Numbered from the stretch's first letter, positions 45,735-54,703 are shown. The stretch: DNA of 64,000 nt from Litorilituus sediminis (GCF_004295665.1 NZ_CP034759.1:2666001-2730000); one strand, 5' to 3'. Numbers and translations: made by a program. Notes: generated from the sequence alone by a model not told the origin.

Positions 45735-45854
45735 CAACCATCCCTATGCCAAAAAACTTAATATAATCAGAGTTTTTCGCTCAGGTTCAAAGGGTATGTA
45801 TCTCAGCATCCGGTCATCATAAAGTGGTCTTAATGACGGTGCACCCCTTGGTTG
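45735..45854 (-). promoter_or_regulatory. TPP (THI-box) riboswitch
   Basis: Read on the minus strand, the conserved elements occur in order: GGGGTGC (45847-45841), GCTGAGA (45807-45801), ACCCTTTGAACCTGA (45795-45781) and GGCATAGGGATGG near 45751-45738. Outer stem P1 is CAACCA paired with TGGTTG. The P3 arm is extended (CCGTCAT...GACCGG). The RNA leads into the thiamine operon and should lower its expression when TPP is plentiful. Downstream CATCCCT (45706-45700) can pair with AGGGATG of the aptamer (45745-45739), a likely switch element. The start of the TonB gene lies about 75 nt after the aptamer. Confidence 0.95.
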
Positions 45855-45960
45855 CGCGCTAGTTTAACAAATAATTTAGTAAGAATCTTTTTATTGTCTA
45901 GTTGCTTAGGTATATTGGAGCTTAGTGGTTATTTTTTATATTACTTTCTAGTGAGTTACT

Positions 45961-48900
45961 ATGTTTCCAAATTGGCAATTGGTGTTATTGAGTTTGGCCT
46001 ATATCGGCTTACTATTCTTAATTGCTTTTTTAGGAGATAAATACCGCCATCAATTGGCAAAGAAAAGCCAAAGTATGATTTATGCCTTAACCTTAGGTGT
46101 TTATTGTACTTCATGGAGCTTTTTAGGGACGACCGGGCAAGCGTCGAGTAATTTTCTCTCCCATATTCCGATTTATTTAGGGCCAATTTTACTGTTTTTG
46201 TTTGCTTGGCCTTTTATTCAGCGCATTATTCGCGTCAGTTTAAAATTAAATTTAACCTCAATTGCGGATTTATTGGCGGCGCGTTTTGGTAAGTCGCATA
46301 ATTTAGCCATTATTGTCACGCTAGTAGCATTAGTGGGCACTATGCCGTATATCGCTTTGCAGCTCAAAGCTATGGTGTATTCATTTCAACAATTACAGGT
46401 AGATCACAGTTTAAATAGTTGGCATATAGGCCTAGTGGTTAGCTTAGTGCTGGCAGGTTTTACCGTTGTTTTTGGTATTCGCAATATTGATGTTACTGAG
46501 CGCCACCCAGGTGTGATGTTGGCGATTGCTTTTGAGTCTGTGGTTAAGCTATTTGCCTTTTTAGCTGTCGGTTTATTTGTCTGTTTTGTCTTGTTTGATT
46601 CACCAATGGATATTTGGCAACAAGCCAATGCCAGCGAATTGTTAGAGCAGCAGTTAACCATAGATAAACTCGCGGCCATGTTAGCCATGCTAGTGATAGT
46701 GATGGCGGCTTTTTTATCCTTACCACGTCAATTTCAAGTCATGGTGGTGGAGTTAAAAGATCAACGTGATACTTGGTTAAGTCGCCGAGTATTTCCACTT
46801 TACTTACTGGTATTTGCATTTTTTGCTGCGCCGTTAGGTTTAGCTGGGCACTTGTTATTAGCCGACAGTGTCCCCTCTGATGCGTATGTTCTGTTCTTAC
46901 CCAGTGTTGGTGAGCAAACTTGGTTAACTCTATTTGCCTTTTTAGGGGCGGTTTCTGCGGCCAGCTCTATGGTGATCATCTCTGCGATTGCCTTAAGTAC
47001 CATGCTCAGTAATGAAATTGTTTTTCCATTGCTTTATCGCAGACAAAAAGTGGCGCAAACAGACTATGATAATTTCCGTCAACGCTTGCTTAATATTCGA
47101 AAATTATTAGCTTTGATGGTTATTTTGCTCGGTTATAGCGTTTTTGTTATGGCTTCGCCCGATACCCTGTCTTCAATGGGTGAGGTCGCCTTTGGCGCTT
47201 TTGCTCAGTTAACGCCGGCTTTAATTGCTGCCTTTTATTGGCGACGCGCTAGCCTAATGGGGGTTTATGCCGGTATTTTGGTCGGCTTTATTTTATGGCT
47301 TAGCTTAAACTTTTTACCGCAATTTGGTTTATTTGCTTCGCCGTTTGCCGAAGGTTTCTTACCTGTTAAAACCACGGCAACCTTATTTAGTTTAGCGGCG
47401 AATATTATTGTTATGTGGGCGCTATCACAAATTAGTCGCCAAAGCGTGCAAGAGCGAGTACAGGCCTCATTATTCTTAGAATGGCAATCGCCAACCCTGT
47501 CTAAAGCACAAAAGAAACGGCAAATTGATGTTGAAGAGCTAGAACTACTAGCGTCACGTTTTGTTGGTATTGATAAGGCTAAATCGAGCTTTAGCTTGTT
47601 TTTATCGTCGCATAATAAGAAAGAGTTAGGTAATGCCGGCTACAATCAGTTATTACTGCAACATACTGAAAACACCTTAGCGACAGTCATGGGGGCATCT
47701 TCAGCTCGCTTGGTATTATCTTCTGCCCTTGAAGGCAGAGATATCGCCCTTGATGAGCTGGCGGTGCTGGTGGAAGAGGCGTCTAGCCAACGTCAGCAGT
47801 TTTCGCAAAACTTACTGCAAAGTGCGATAGAAAATGCCAGTGAGGGGATTTCCATTGTGGATGAAAACCTAAAATTGGTTGCTTGGAATAAAAAATATTT
47901 AGACTTATTCGAATACCCCAAAGAGCTGATTTATGTTGGCAGCCCCATCGAAGCGTTAATTCGTCATAATGTTGAGCGTGGTTTATGTGGCACTGGCGAT
48001 ATTGATGAGCAAGTACATAAACGTCTTGAATACTTACGCAAAGGTAGCCCGCATAATTCAGAAAGACAGCAAGCCAATGGCTTAACTATACGTATTGAAG
48101 GTAACCCGCTACCAGACGGTGGTTTCGTTATGCTGTTCTCTGATATTACCGCTTATCGACAAGCGGAGCAGGTGTTAAAAGAAGCTAACTTAGATCTTGA
48201 AACGCGAGTTTATGAGCGCACGTTAACCTTAGCGAAAACCAATGAAGCCTTAGCGAGAGCGCATGAAAAAGCAGAACAAGCACACTTAAAGAAAAGCCAA
48301 TATTTAAAGGCCTGTAGCCATGATTTAATGCAGCCGTTAGAAGCGGCGCGATTGTTTACTTCAGCACTGACAGAGCAAGGTAGCTTAACGGATAATCAAC
48401 AAAGGCAAGTGGATAATATTGATCGCTCGTTAAAAGCGGCTAATGATTTATTGGCCGATTTGGCGGAAATAGCGCGTTTAGAAAGTGGCAATATTAAAGC
48501 GAATAAGCAGCCATTTGCCTTAAATGAGTTATTTGATGATTTAGCACAAGAATTTGCTGCCTTAGCTGAAGAGCAGCAAGTAGAGTTTCGCTTGGTGGCC
48601 ACTAAGGTTTGGGTGAACTCTGACAGACATTTATTGCGTCGCATTATTCAAAACTTAGTGGGTAATGCCTTTCGTTATGCCAGCCCAGGTAAGGTATTAC
48701 TGGGCGCACGTGTGTTTGATAATCAGGTGATTATTCAGGTGCTAGATAATGGCCCGGGTATTCCAACAGAAAAACAAGAGATGGTTTTTGAACAATTTAC
48801 CCAGTTAGACTCTGCCAATAGTCAATCAGGACAAGGTTTAGGTTTGGGCTTGAATATTACGCAAAGTTTGGCGCAATTATTAGGGCACAGCTTAAGCTTA

Positions 48901-49431
48901 AAATCGAAAGCAACTCAGGGCTGTAAGTTTTCTGTTTATGTTGAGCAGGCGTTACCTGTAAATGAGGTACTGCCGGCGACTAATCCTGCCTTTAATGTTG
49001 CCTTGAAGGATATTACCGTGCTTTGTATAGATAATGATCCTGATGTACTCAGTGGTATGGTGGAGTTACTTTCTGCTTGGCAATGTAATATTTTAGCGGC
49101 TGATTCTCGCGATAGCGCGCTGGCAGAGTTTGCCAACCATAAAAATGATATTGATATTTTACTGGTGGATTATCAATTGGGCTATCAAGCAGGTGAGCCG
49201 CCCGGTACACAAGCTGATGGTTTAACCCTGATCAAAGATTTACGTAGCCAATGTCATCATAGTTTGCCAGCGATTTTAATTACCGCAACCACAGAAGCTG
49301 GCATAGAGGAAAAAGCGAAAAGCTATGATGTTGGTTATATGCGCAAGTTAGTTAAGCCAGCAGCGCTGCGTGCCATGATGAGCGCTATGCTGGCGAAAAA
49401 ACTACAAGCAGATTATGTTGGTTATAGTTAA
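45961..49431 (+). CDS. CrbS-type hybrid histidine kinase with SSF symporter domain
   Basis: 1156 residues. Residues 1-500 are a 13-helix sodium/solute symporter-like domain (YCTSWSFLGTTGQASSNFLSH). A linker and a PAS domain follow (SIVDENLKLVAWNKKYLDLF, about 625-730). HisKA has ACSHDLMQPLEAARLF with His near 787. The ATPase has NLVGNAFRYASPG and VLDNGPGIP. The C-terminal receiver has DNDPDVL and phospho-acceptor Asp near 1070 (ILLVDYQLG). CrbS kinases of this build control the acetate switch (acs, actP) in vibrios and pseudomonads together with the LuxR-type CrbR. A matching regulator lies at 54038-54703. Confidence 0.9.
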   Translation: MFPNWQLVLLSLAYIGLLFLIAFLGDKYRHQLAKKSQSMIYALTLGVYCTSWSFLGTTGQASSNFLSHIPIYLGPILLFLFAWPFIQRIIRVSLKLNLTSIADLLAARFGKSHNLAIIVTLVALVGTMPYIALQLKAMVYSFQQLQVDHSLNSWHIGLVVSLVLAGFTVVFGIRNIDVTERHPGVMLAIAFESVVKLFAFLAVGLFVCFVLFDSPMDIWQQANASELLEQQLTIDKLAAMLAMLVIVMAAFLSLPRQFQVMVVELKDQRDTWLSRRVFPLYLLVFAFFAAPLGLAGHLLLADSVPSDAYVLFLPSVGEQTWLTLFAFLGAVSAASSMVIISAIALSTMLSNEIVFPLLYRRQKVAQTDYDNFRQRLLNIRKLLALMVILLGYSVFVMASPDTLSSMGEVAFGAFAQLTPALIAAFYWRRASLMGVYAGILVGFILWLSLNFLPQFGLFASPFAEGFLPVKTTATLFSLAANIIVMWALSQISRQSVQERVQASLFLEWQSPTLSKAQKKRQIDVEELELLASRFVGIDKAKSSFSLFLSSHNKKELGNAGYNQLLLQHTENTLATVMGASSARLVLSSALEGRDIALDELAVLVEEASSQRQQFSQNLLQSAIENASEGISIVDENLKLVAWNKKYLDLFEYPKELIYVGSPIEALIRHNVERGLCGTGDIDEQVHKRLEYLRKGSPHNSERQQANGLTIRIEGNPLPDGGFVMLFSDITAYRQAEQVLKEANLDLETRVYERTLTLAKTNEALARAHEKAEQAHLKKSQYLKACSHDLMQPLEAARLFTSALTEQGSLTDNQQRQVDNIDRSLKAANDLLADLAEIARLESGNIKANKQPFALNELFDDLAQEFAALAEEQQVEFRLVATKVWVNSDRHLLRRIIQNLVGNAFRYASPGKVLLGARVFDNQVIIQVLDNGPGIPTEKQEMVFEQFTQLDSANSQSGQGLGLGLNITQSLAQLLGHSLSLKSKATQGCKFSVYVEQALPVNEVLPATNPAFNVALKDITVLCIDNDPDVLSGMVELLSAWQCNILAADSRDSALAEFANHKNDIDILLVDYQLGYQAGEPPGTQADGLTLIKDLRSQCHHSLPAILITATTEAGIEEKAKSYDVGYMRKLVKPAALRAMMSAMLAKKLQADYVGYS

Positions 49432-49445
49432 TTTAAATAATTATT

Positions 49446-51200
49446 TCACTTGGTATTAGTGTTTTGCTCACGAGAAAAGAGTTGCCAGTAATTGCCTTGC
49501 TGCTTAACTAGCTCTTGGTGATTACCTTGCTCTATCAGGCGACCTTTTTTTAGCACTAGAATATTATCGGCATCTGCTATGGTAGATAGCCTATGGGCGA
49601 TAATCAGCATAGTTTTATTTTTAGCTAAGCGCTTAAATGCCTGTTGTACTACTTGCTCTGATTTATTATCTAGCGCTGAAGTTGCTTCATCTAGAATGAT
49701 AATATTGGCATCACGCAAAAATGCTCTGGCAATGGCGATACGCTGTTTTTGTCCTCCTGATAGTAAGCGACCATTCTCACCAACTTGCGAGTCTAACCCT
49801 AAAGGCAAGTTGTCACTAAACTCGAGCACATTGGCGGCTTTTGCTGCCTGAATTAATTCGTCATTACTGATATTTCGATGACAGCCAAAGCGGATATTAT
49901 TGGCAATGCTATCGTCAATTAAGACGATATTTTGCGAGACAAAAGCAACTTGTGCTCGCAGTGATGATAAGCTGAACTCTTCTATGGCGATATTATTAAT
50001 AAAGATACTTTGCTTAGGTGCTTGGTAGAGCCTTAATAACAAGTGCGACAAGGTGGTTTTACCGCTACCAGACTCGCCAACAATCGCAGTAGTTGTGCCT
50101 GCGCTTAATTTAGCAGACAGCTTAGTGATAGCTTGCTTTGTTTCCTTGGGATAACTAAAGCTTAGTGAGCGAAAGCTAATGCTAAAATGCTGGCCTGTTA
50201 ATTCCTTGCTGCCCTGATCTATTTCCTCTTGTTCATCAAGTAAATTAAATAAGCTGTTGGCGGCAGCTAGGCCTTTTTGTAGATGCTGATTAACATTGCT
50301 TAATTGTTTAAGGGGTTTAAGCAGTGAGCCCATTGAGATAAGTACTAAAGTAAAGGTTCCCGGTGTTAGCTCAGTTAGCACTTGTTCAAAGCTTGCGAGT
50401 AGTAATACCGCAGCAATGGCCAATGAGGCAATCAGCTGAATAATGGGGTTACTTTGTGCTGCTGTGGCAATCAGCTTCATTGCTTGTTGGCGGCTGTGGT
50501 GGTTAGTTTGCGAAAATTGCTGGCTAACTTGTGCGGCGGTGTTAAGTAATAGAATATCTTGCTGGTTTAAAATGGCTTGTTCGCTGGTTTTAGTTACCTC
50601 ACCCATACGAGTTTGTAAGTTGGCGCTGATCTTTTTAAAGCGTTTGGCTACTCTGCTGATAATTACCGCGATAATCGGGCCAACGAGTAAAAAAATAGCG
50701 GTAAGTTGCCAGCTGTTATAAAGCATCATGGCAAGTAAAACGATAATGATGACCGATTCGCGAATGATAACGACAACCGCTTTGGAAATCGCTTGAGAAA
50801 TTTGCTCAGTATCATAAATGAGTTTGGCGATAAGTTGTCCGCGGTTATAGCGATCAAAAAACTGCATAGGTAAGCAGAGTAATTTCTCGAACGCTTGCTG
50901 GCGTATGGTATAGGTAATGCGACTACTCATATAGCCTATGGTGTAGTTAGCGGCAAAGCTGGCAAGGCCGCGCAATAAGAAGATGGCAATAACTAAAGCT
51001 GCACCCAGTTGTAAGGTATGGCTATTTGCCTTGGCGAGCCCTTCGTCTATCAAAGGTTTTACAAAGTAGATCATGCCAGCATCAATTAAGCTAAATAAGC
51101 ACAGAGCAATAAAGGCGATCAGTATCAGCTTTTTATGATTTTGGTAGTAAGTGAATAATCTTGCTAACAGTTGCCGATTATTAATTTGATGAGTATTCAT
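49446..51200 (-). CDS. MsbA-like ABC exporter (membrane plus ATPase)
   Basis: About 584 residues from the ATG at 51200, which sits four bases after the acyltransferase stop; the frame can extend to 51266, but that overlaps the upstream gene. Six membrane helices span about 20-310 (IALCLFSLIDAGMIYFVKPLIDEGL). The ATPase has Walker A VGESGSGKTT, signature LLSGGQKQRIAIARA, Walker B NIIILDEATSALD and His switch IIAHRLSTI. It is a homodimeric half-transporter of the MsbA lipid-flippase class. As the last gene of the Alm-like operon, it may flip a modified lipid. Whether another msbA exists in the genome cannot be seen. Confidence 0.9.
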   Translation of the reverse strand: MNTHQINNRQLLARLFTYYQNHKKLILIAFIALCLFSLIDAGMIYFVKPLIDEGLAKANSHTLQLGAALVIAIFLLRGLASFAANYTIGYMSSRITYTIRQQAFEKLLCLPMQFFDRYNRGQLIAKLIYDTEQISQAISKAVVVIIRESVIIIVLLAMMLYNSWQLTAIFLLVGPIIAVIISRVAKRFKKISANLQTRMGEVTKTSEQAILNQQDILLLNTAAQVSQQFSQTNHHSRQQAMKLIATAAQSNPIIQLIASLAIAAVLLLASFEQVLTELTPGTFTLVLISMGSLLKPLKQLSNVNQHLQKGLAAANSLFNLLDEQEEIDQGSKELTGQHFSISFRSLSFSYPKETKQAITKLSAKLSAGTTTAIVGESGSGKTTLSHLLLRLYQAPKQSIFINNIAIEEFSLSSLRAQVAFVSQNIVLIDDSIANNIRFGCHRNISNDELIQAAKAANVLEFSDNLPLGLDSQVGENGRLLSGGQKQRIAIARAFLRDANIIILDEATSALDNKSEQVVQQAFKRLAKNKTMLIIAHRLSTIADADNILVLKKGRLIEQGNHQELVKQQGNYWQLFSREQNTNTK

Positions 51201-51204
51201 AACT

Positions 51205-52086
51205 TTAGCGCCAGCGTTTATATGACCAATACCATTGTTCTGGGTATTGTTTAATGATGTCTTCAAAGCGCTGATGAATTATTTGCATTAATTGCTCTGG
51301 CGTTTTCGCTTCCCTGTTATTTGGGTGTGGTGCGTCAAATTGATAAATGGTTTCAAAGAAGACTTTTATGCGAGTGTCTTCTTGATATACGGCGTAGCCT
51401 AATAATAACGGCTTTTTGCTGATGGCAGAAAGCAGAGCGACGCCAGCTGGTGCTTTGGTTGTTTGCCCAAAGAAATCAACGCTTACTTCATTAGCCCATA
51501 AATCACTGTGTAGAGAGATATAAGCATTATTGCGGGCACTTTTTAGCAGCTCACTAAAAGCGGATGAGGAGTTTTTATCTATGGCGATAATATTACCCTT
51601 TTGATAGTGGCTTTCACCTTGCTCAATAAAACTGGGAATATCTGTGAGGGTAACAGATTGATTGGCAAGTTTTTGTACTGCTACAGGTACGGCATCGTAA
51701 CAGCCAAGGTGCATAGTGGCGATACAAGCGCCTTGACCTGACTGTAAAATACGTAGCGTAGCTTCATCACAAAAAATTTCCGGCTCCAATTGTTCTAACC
51801 AGAATGACTCCATGACTCCGAATGCACAGTTAGCGTATGCTTTTTCTGCTAATGCACTAACTTGTGCTATTGATAGTTCAGGTAAAGCATTGGCAATATT
51901 TTTAATCGCTCTGTTACGTGTTTTTTTCGCGCATCGGAAAATCGTTTTACCTAACGCGCGAATTAATGTGGCGCGAGTTGTTCTGCGTCTGCTTTTGATA
52001 AACGTTAAGATCATATCAATCACCTTGGTTTGCAGTTTGCTTCGCCAAGTTTGCTCATTAACCGTGGCAGGTGCGCTGGTTTTCAT
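51205..52086 (-). CDS. LpxL/AlmG-like acyltransferase (AlmG position)
   Basis: 293 residues. This is the lysophospholipid/lipid A late-acyltransferase fold, with a basic N-terminus (KSRRRTTRATLIRALGKTIFRCAKKTRNRAIKNI) and the H-X4-D motif in ATMHLGCYDAVPV (His near 125). ISLHSDLWANEVSVDFFG and EQWYWSYKRW also match LpxL relatives. In V. cholerae AlmG, a member of this fold, transfers glycine from carrier protein AlmF to lipid A. Here the gene directly follows an AlmF-like carrier and an AlmE-like ligase with overlapping ends, so an aminoacyl-transfer role is favoured over ordinary LpxL function. Confidence 0.8.
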   Translation of the reverse strand: MKTSAPATVNEQTWRSKLQTKVIDMILTFIKSRRRTTRATLIRALGKTIFRCAKKTRNRAIKNIANALPELSIAQVSALAEKAYANCAFGVMESFWLEQLEPEIFCDEATLRILQSGQGACIATMHLGCYDAVPVAVQKLANQSVTLTDIPSFIEQGESHYQKGNIIAIDKNSSSAFSELLKSARNNAYISLHSDLWANEVSVDFFGQTTKAPAGVALLSAISKKPLLLGYAVYQEDTRIKVFFETIYQFDAPHPNNREAKTPEQLMQIIHQRFEDIIKQYPEQWYWSYKRWR

Positions 52087-52306
52087 AATGCTGTTCTACC
52101 CAATGAATAAAATGGTTAATTTGTGAGAGGTTATCTGCTGCGGCTTGTTCAAATGGCAGCTCAATATTATATTTTTGCTCTAGCTCGATAATGAGCATCA
52201 TAAAATCAAAAGATTTGATATTGTTTAATAGCTTGTCTGTGACATTGACGTTGGCACTGTTGCTTTTACTTTGAATAAACTCAAGTACGGTTTGATATAC
52301 AGGCAT
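52058..52306 (-). CDS. Acyl/aminoacyl carrier protein (AlmF-like)
   Basis: 82 residues, a four-helix carrier protein. The phosphopantetheine serine is Ser32 in NNIKSFDFMML; the usual DSL motif is altered to KSF, with Lys in place of the Asp. Helix III follows in NIELPFEQ. It overlaps the upstream ligase gene by 26 bp and the downstream acyltransferase gene by 29 bp, indicating coupled translation and a dedicated carrier rather than the housekeeping AcpP. It would hold the activated amino acid as a thioester. Confidence 0.85.
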   Translation of the reverse strand: MPVYQTVLEFIQSKSNSANVNVTDKLLNNIKSFDFMMLIIELEQKYNIELPFEQAAADNLSQINHFIHWVEQHYENQRTCHG

Positions 52307-53897
52307 GGTAGTCTTCCTTAGTTAATGTAGCGCTGTTGTTTAGTTCTAGCGACAATGCTTTGATATCGACTTTGCCATTGATATTTCTTGGCAATTTTTC
52401 AGTTAATATGAAGCTATCTGGTAGCATGTAATGTGGTAATCTGGTTTGGCAAAATTGCTTTAACTGCTCGGTATCAAGCGCTTTGCTGGCTTCAATAAAG
52501 GCGATAATTTGCTGTTGCTGCGTTTGCGGATCATTCAGGGCTTTTACCGTGCACCAAGTAATTACATCAGCAAAGCTTAGGATGGCGCTTTCAATTTCAC
52601 CGGCTTCAACTCGATAACCATTTATGGAAAACTGAAAATCGCTACGGCCATGAAAAACCAGTTCATTGTTGTCGTTGAGGTAGACAATGTCTCCCGTGCG
52701 GTAGTAGCGAATATTATCTTCTAGATAAACAAAAGCTTGTGCAGTTTTTGCTGTGTCTTGCCAGTAGCCATCAACCACTTGATCGCCAGCAATATAAAGT
52801 TCGGCTAAGGTATGCTTTTCATTGACTAGTTTATCGTCTTTAAGCAATCGTGTTATTAAGCCAGGTAGCGGCTTACCAATAGGCACAGAAGCACTGCTGG
52901 GCATTAGCGCAGCGGCTGAAAAATCATAATAGCTAGCGGTAATGGTGCACTCAGTTGGCCCGTATAAATTAATGACTTTGCTATTGGGCGCACATGCTTG
53001 CCACTTTGCTGCTTGTGCTGTTAACAGTTTCTCGCCACCAAAACAGCTAAGTCGTAAGCTGGGCAACTCATTTGGGGTTAATTTTCCTAACTTATCGATA
53101 AAGGATAAAACTGAGGCGACCGCAGAAAAAACCGTGATTTCGTTATGCTTGATAAACTGATTTGGGTACATAGTGTACTGTTTAGGTAGCACATATAAGG
53201 CCGCGCCTTTTTGCCAACAGCTGAACATATCGTGTACTGATAAGTCGAAATTAAGGGCGAAAAACTGACTGACTCTATCATAGGGTTTAATGTCCAGTAT
53301 TTCGTCGAGACGCTTTAGATGACAAATAAGATTTTTTTTGCTGACGGCAATACCTTTTGGCGTACCTGTACTACCTGAAGTAAACATAATATAGGCATAA
53401 CGGTTGTCTTTGTTGCTCTGTAAGCTCTGCTGTTTTCGAGGGCTTAGCTTTTTTTCGCTATCTAGGGTGATGATAGTGTGCAGGCTTAACTTGCTTAGCC
53501 AGTTTGGCTTATCTGCCCCTAAGTAGATAACTGTTAGCTTGTTTTGCTGTTGTTGTAGCAGTTCATCAATATCTTCACCTTCGGCCACCAGTAAAACTTG
53601 ACAGTTTAACTGCGCTAAAATGCTATTAGTTCTATTAACAGGCTGCTCGTTGCTTAAAGGCACATAGCTAGCTTTAGTGGCTAAAATTGCCAATATGCCA
53701 GCATACATGTGCCACTGCTTGCCACCGTAAATGGCAATAGGTGCTTGCGCTGGATTGTAATCGTTTATTTGGCTCGCCCAATTAAGGCTAAGCTGTAAGA
53801 GGGTTTGATAGGTAAATTGCTTTTGTTCAACACATAGCGCAATGTTATCTGGCCATTGATTAGCAGCTTTAGCAAAAACAGTTTGAAAAATATTCAT
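52281..53897 (-). CDS. Amino-acid adenylation enzyme (DltA/AlmE-like)
   Basis: 538 residues, one stand-alone adenylation domain. Core motifs are AYIMFTSGSTGTPKGIAVS (A3, near 165-185), FDLSVHDMFSCWQKG (A4), NLYGPTECTITASYY (A5), YRTGDIVYL (A7), GRSDFQFSINGYRVEAGEIE (A8) and PRNINGKVDIKAL with the C-terminal catalytic Lys (A10). It activates a carboxylic or amino acid with ATP and loads the adjacent carrier protein. The gene order ligase-carrier-transferase equals almE-almF-almG of V. cholerae, where the substrate is glycine. Substrate here is not determined. DltA-type D-alanine activation is an alternative, but no dltB or dltD is present. Confidence 0.85.
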   Translation of the reverse strand: MNIFQTVFAKAANQWPDNIALCVEQKQFTYQTLLQLSLNWASQINDYNPAQAPIAIYGGKQWHMYAGILAILATKASYVPLSNEQPVNRTNSILAQLNCQVLLVAEGEDIDELLQQQQNKLTVIYLGADKPNWLSKLSLHTIITLDSEKKLSPRKQQSLQSNKDNRYAYIMFTSGSTGTPKGIAVSKKNLICHLKRLDEILDIKPYDRVSQFFALNFDLSVHDMFSCWQKGAALYVLPKQYTMYPNQFIKHNEITVFSAVASVLSFIDKLGKLTPNELPSLRLSCFGGEKLLTAQAAKWQACAPNSKVINLYGPTECTITASYYDFSAAALMPSSASVPIGKPLPGLITRLLKDDKLVNEKHTLAELYIAGDQVVDGYWQDTAKTAQAFVYLEDNIRYYRTGDIVYLNDNNELVFHGRSDFQFSINGYRVEAGEIESAILSFADVITWCTVKALNDPQTQQQQIIAFIEASKALDTEQLKQFCQTRLPHYMLPDSFILTEKLPRNINGKVDIKALSLELNNSATLTKEDYHACISNRT

Positions 53898-53904
53898 GTA
53901 AATA

Positions 53905-53927
53905 TGTCCCGTTAATTTCTAGGGACA
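53905..53927 (-). promoter_or_regulatory. Small hairpin at the ribosome site of the AlmE-like gene
   Basis: TGTCCC and GGGACA form a 6-bp stem with an 11-nt loop. On the minus strand the GGGA arm lies about 9 nt before the ATG at 53897 and may serve as ribosome site, so the hairpin could limit translation. The 140-bp gap to the response-regulator gene is otherwise unremarkable. Confidence 0.3.
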
Positions 53928-54037
53928 AATTTAGCGAACAGCTAGGTTCAATTCAGTAATACAATTGTTAGTAAGCTAGCCGGCTTTGTTAGAAACTGTA
54001 AGCTAGGTTGAAGAGAAATGTAATGGTCTAATTGGGC

Positions 54038-54703
54038 TTATTTCTGTTGTGAGTCGAAACCGGTTTCTTGTAGATCTAACTGACCAATGGCAATCACAGC
54101 TTGCGTTCTATTACGTACGTTTAGTTTGCGAAAAATGGCGGTAGCATGTGCTTTTATTGTTGCTTCTGAAACGTTTAAATCATAAGCAATTTGTTTATTG
54201 AGCATACCTTGAGCGAACATCATTAAAATTCTATATTGCTGCTGAGTTAAACTGGCAACACGTTCAGCGATGTCACTGTCGGCATCATTAACTTGTGCTT
54301 GTTGAAAGGATGCTGGTAACCAAACATCACCTGAGAGTATGGTGATAATGGCATTGTAGATGTCAACAACCGGCGTTGATTTTGGAATAAAGCCAGCCGC
54401 GCCATAGCCCATAGCTTTGCTAATGGTGTCGTGATCTTCGTGAGCAGAAACAATAACAACAGGGATTTGTGGAAAGTGGTTACGTACATGAATTAAGGTG
54501 TTAAAGCCATGTGCGCCAGGAATATTAAGATCAAGCAAGAGTAGATCGCTATCATTGTTTTCATCCAACAATTGTTCAAGCTCAGCGATAGTTTGCGCTT
54601 CTAGCCAATTGGTGTAGCTTAACTTGGCTTTTAATGTACCTAACAGTGCTTGCCTAAATAAAGGATGATCGTCAGCTATTATTATTTTTTCGGGCTGAAT
54701 CAT
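54038..54703 (-). CDS. LuxR-family response regulator, probable CrbR
   Basis: 221 residues. The receiver has IIIADDHPLFRQAL, phospho-acceptor Asp58 (LLLLDLNIPG) and the Thr/Ser-Lys switch (VSAHED, GFIPKST). The C-terminal LuxR helix-turn-helix is LTQQQYRILMMFAQGMLNKQIAYDLNVSEATIKAHATAIFRKL. Sequence and length fit the CrbR/ErdR group partnered with SSF-type kinases, and such a kinase is encoded 4.6 kb away. Alternatively, lying 140 bp upstream of the Alm-like operon on the same strand, it could control that operon, as CarR does in V. cholerae, although CarR is OmpR-type. Confidence 0.85.
   Translation of the reverse strand: MIQPEKIIIADDHPLFRQALLGTLKAKLSYTNWLEAQTIAELEQLLDENNDSDLLLLDLNIPGAHGFNTLIHVRNHFPQIPVVIVSAHEDHDTISKAMGYGAAGFIPKSTPVVDIYNAIITILSGDVWLPASFQQAQVNDADSDIAERVASLTQQQYRILMMFAQGMLNKQIAYDLNVSEATIKAHATAIFRKLNVRNRTQAVIAIGQLDLQETGFDSQQK

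Noticed and set aside
49446..51266. Long version of the MsbA-like protein starting at 51266
   Set aside because: The extra 22 residues overlap the end of the acyltransferase gene and add a polar Asn-rich leader; the ATG at 51200 fits operon spacing.
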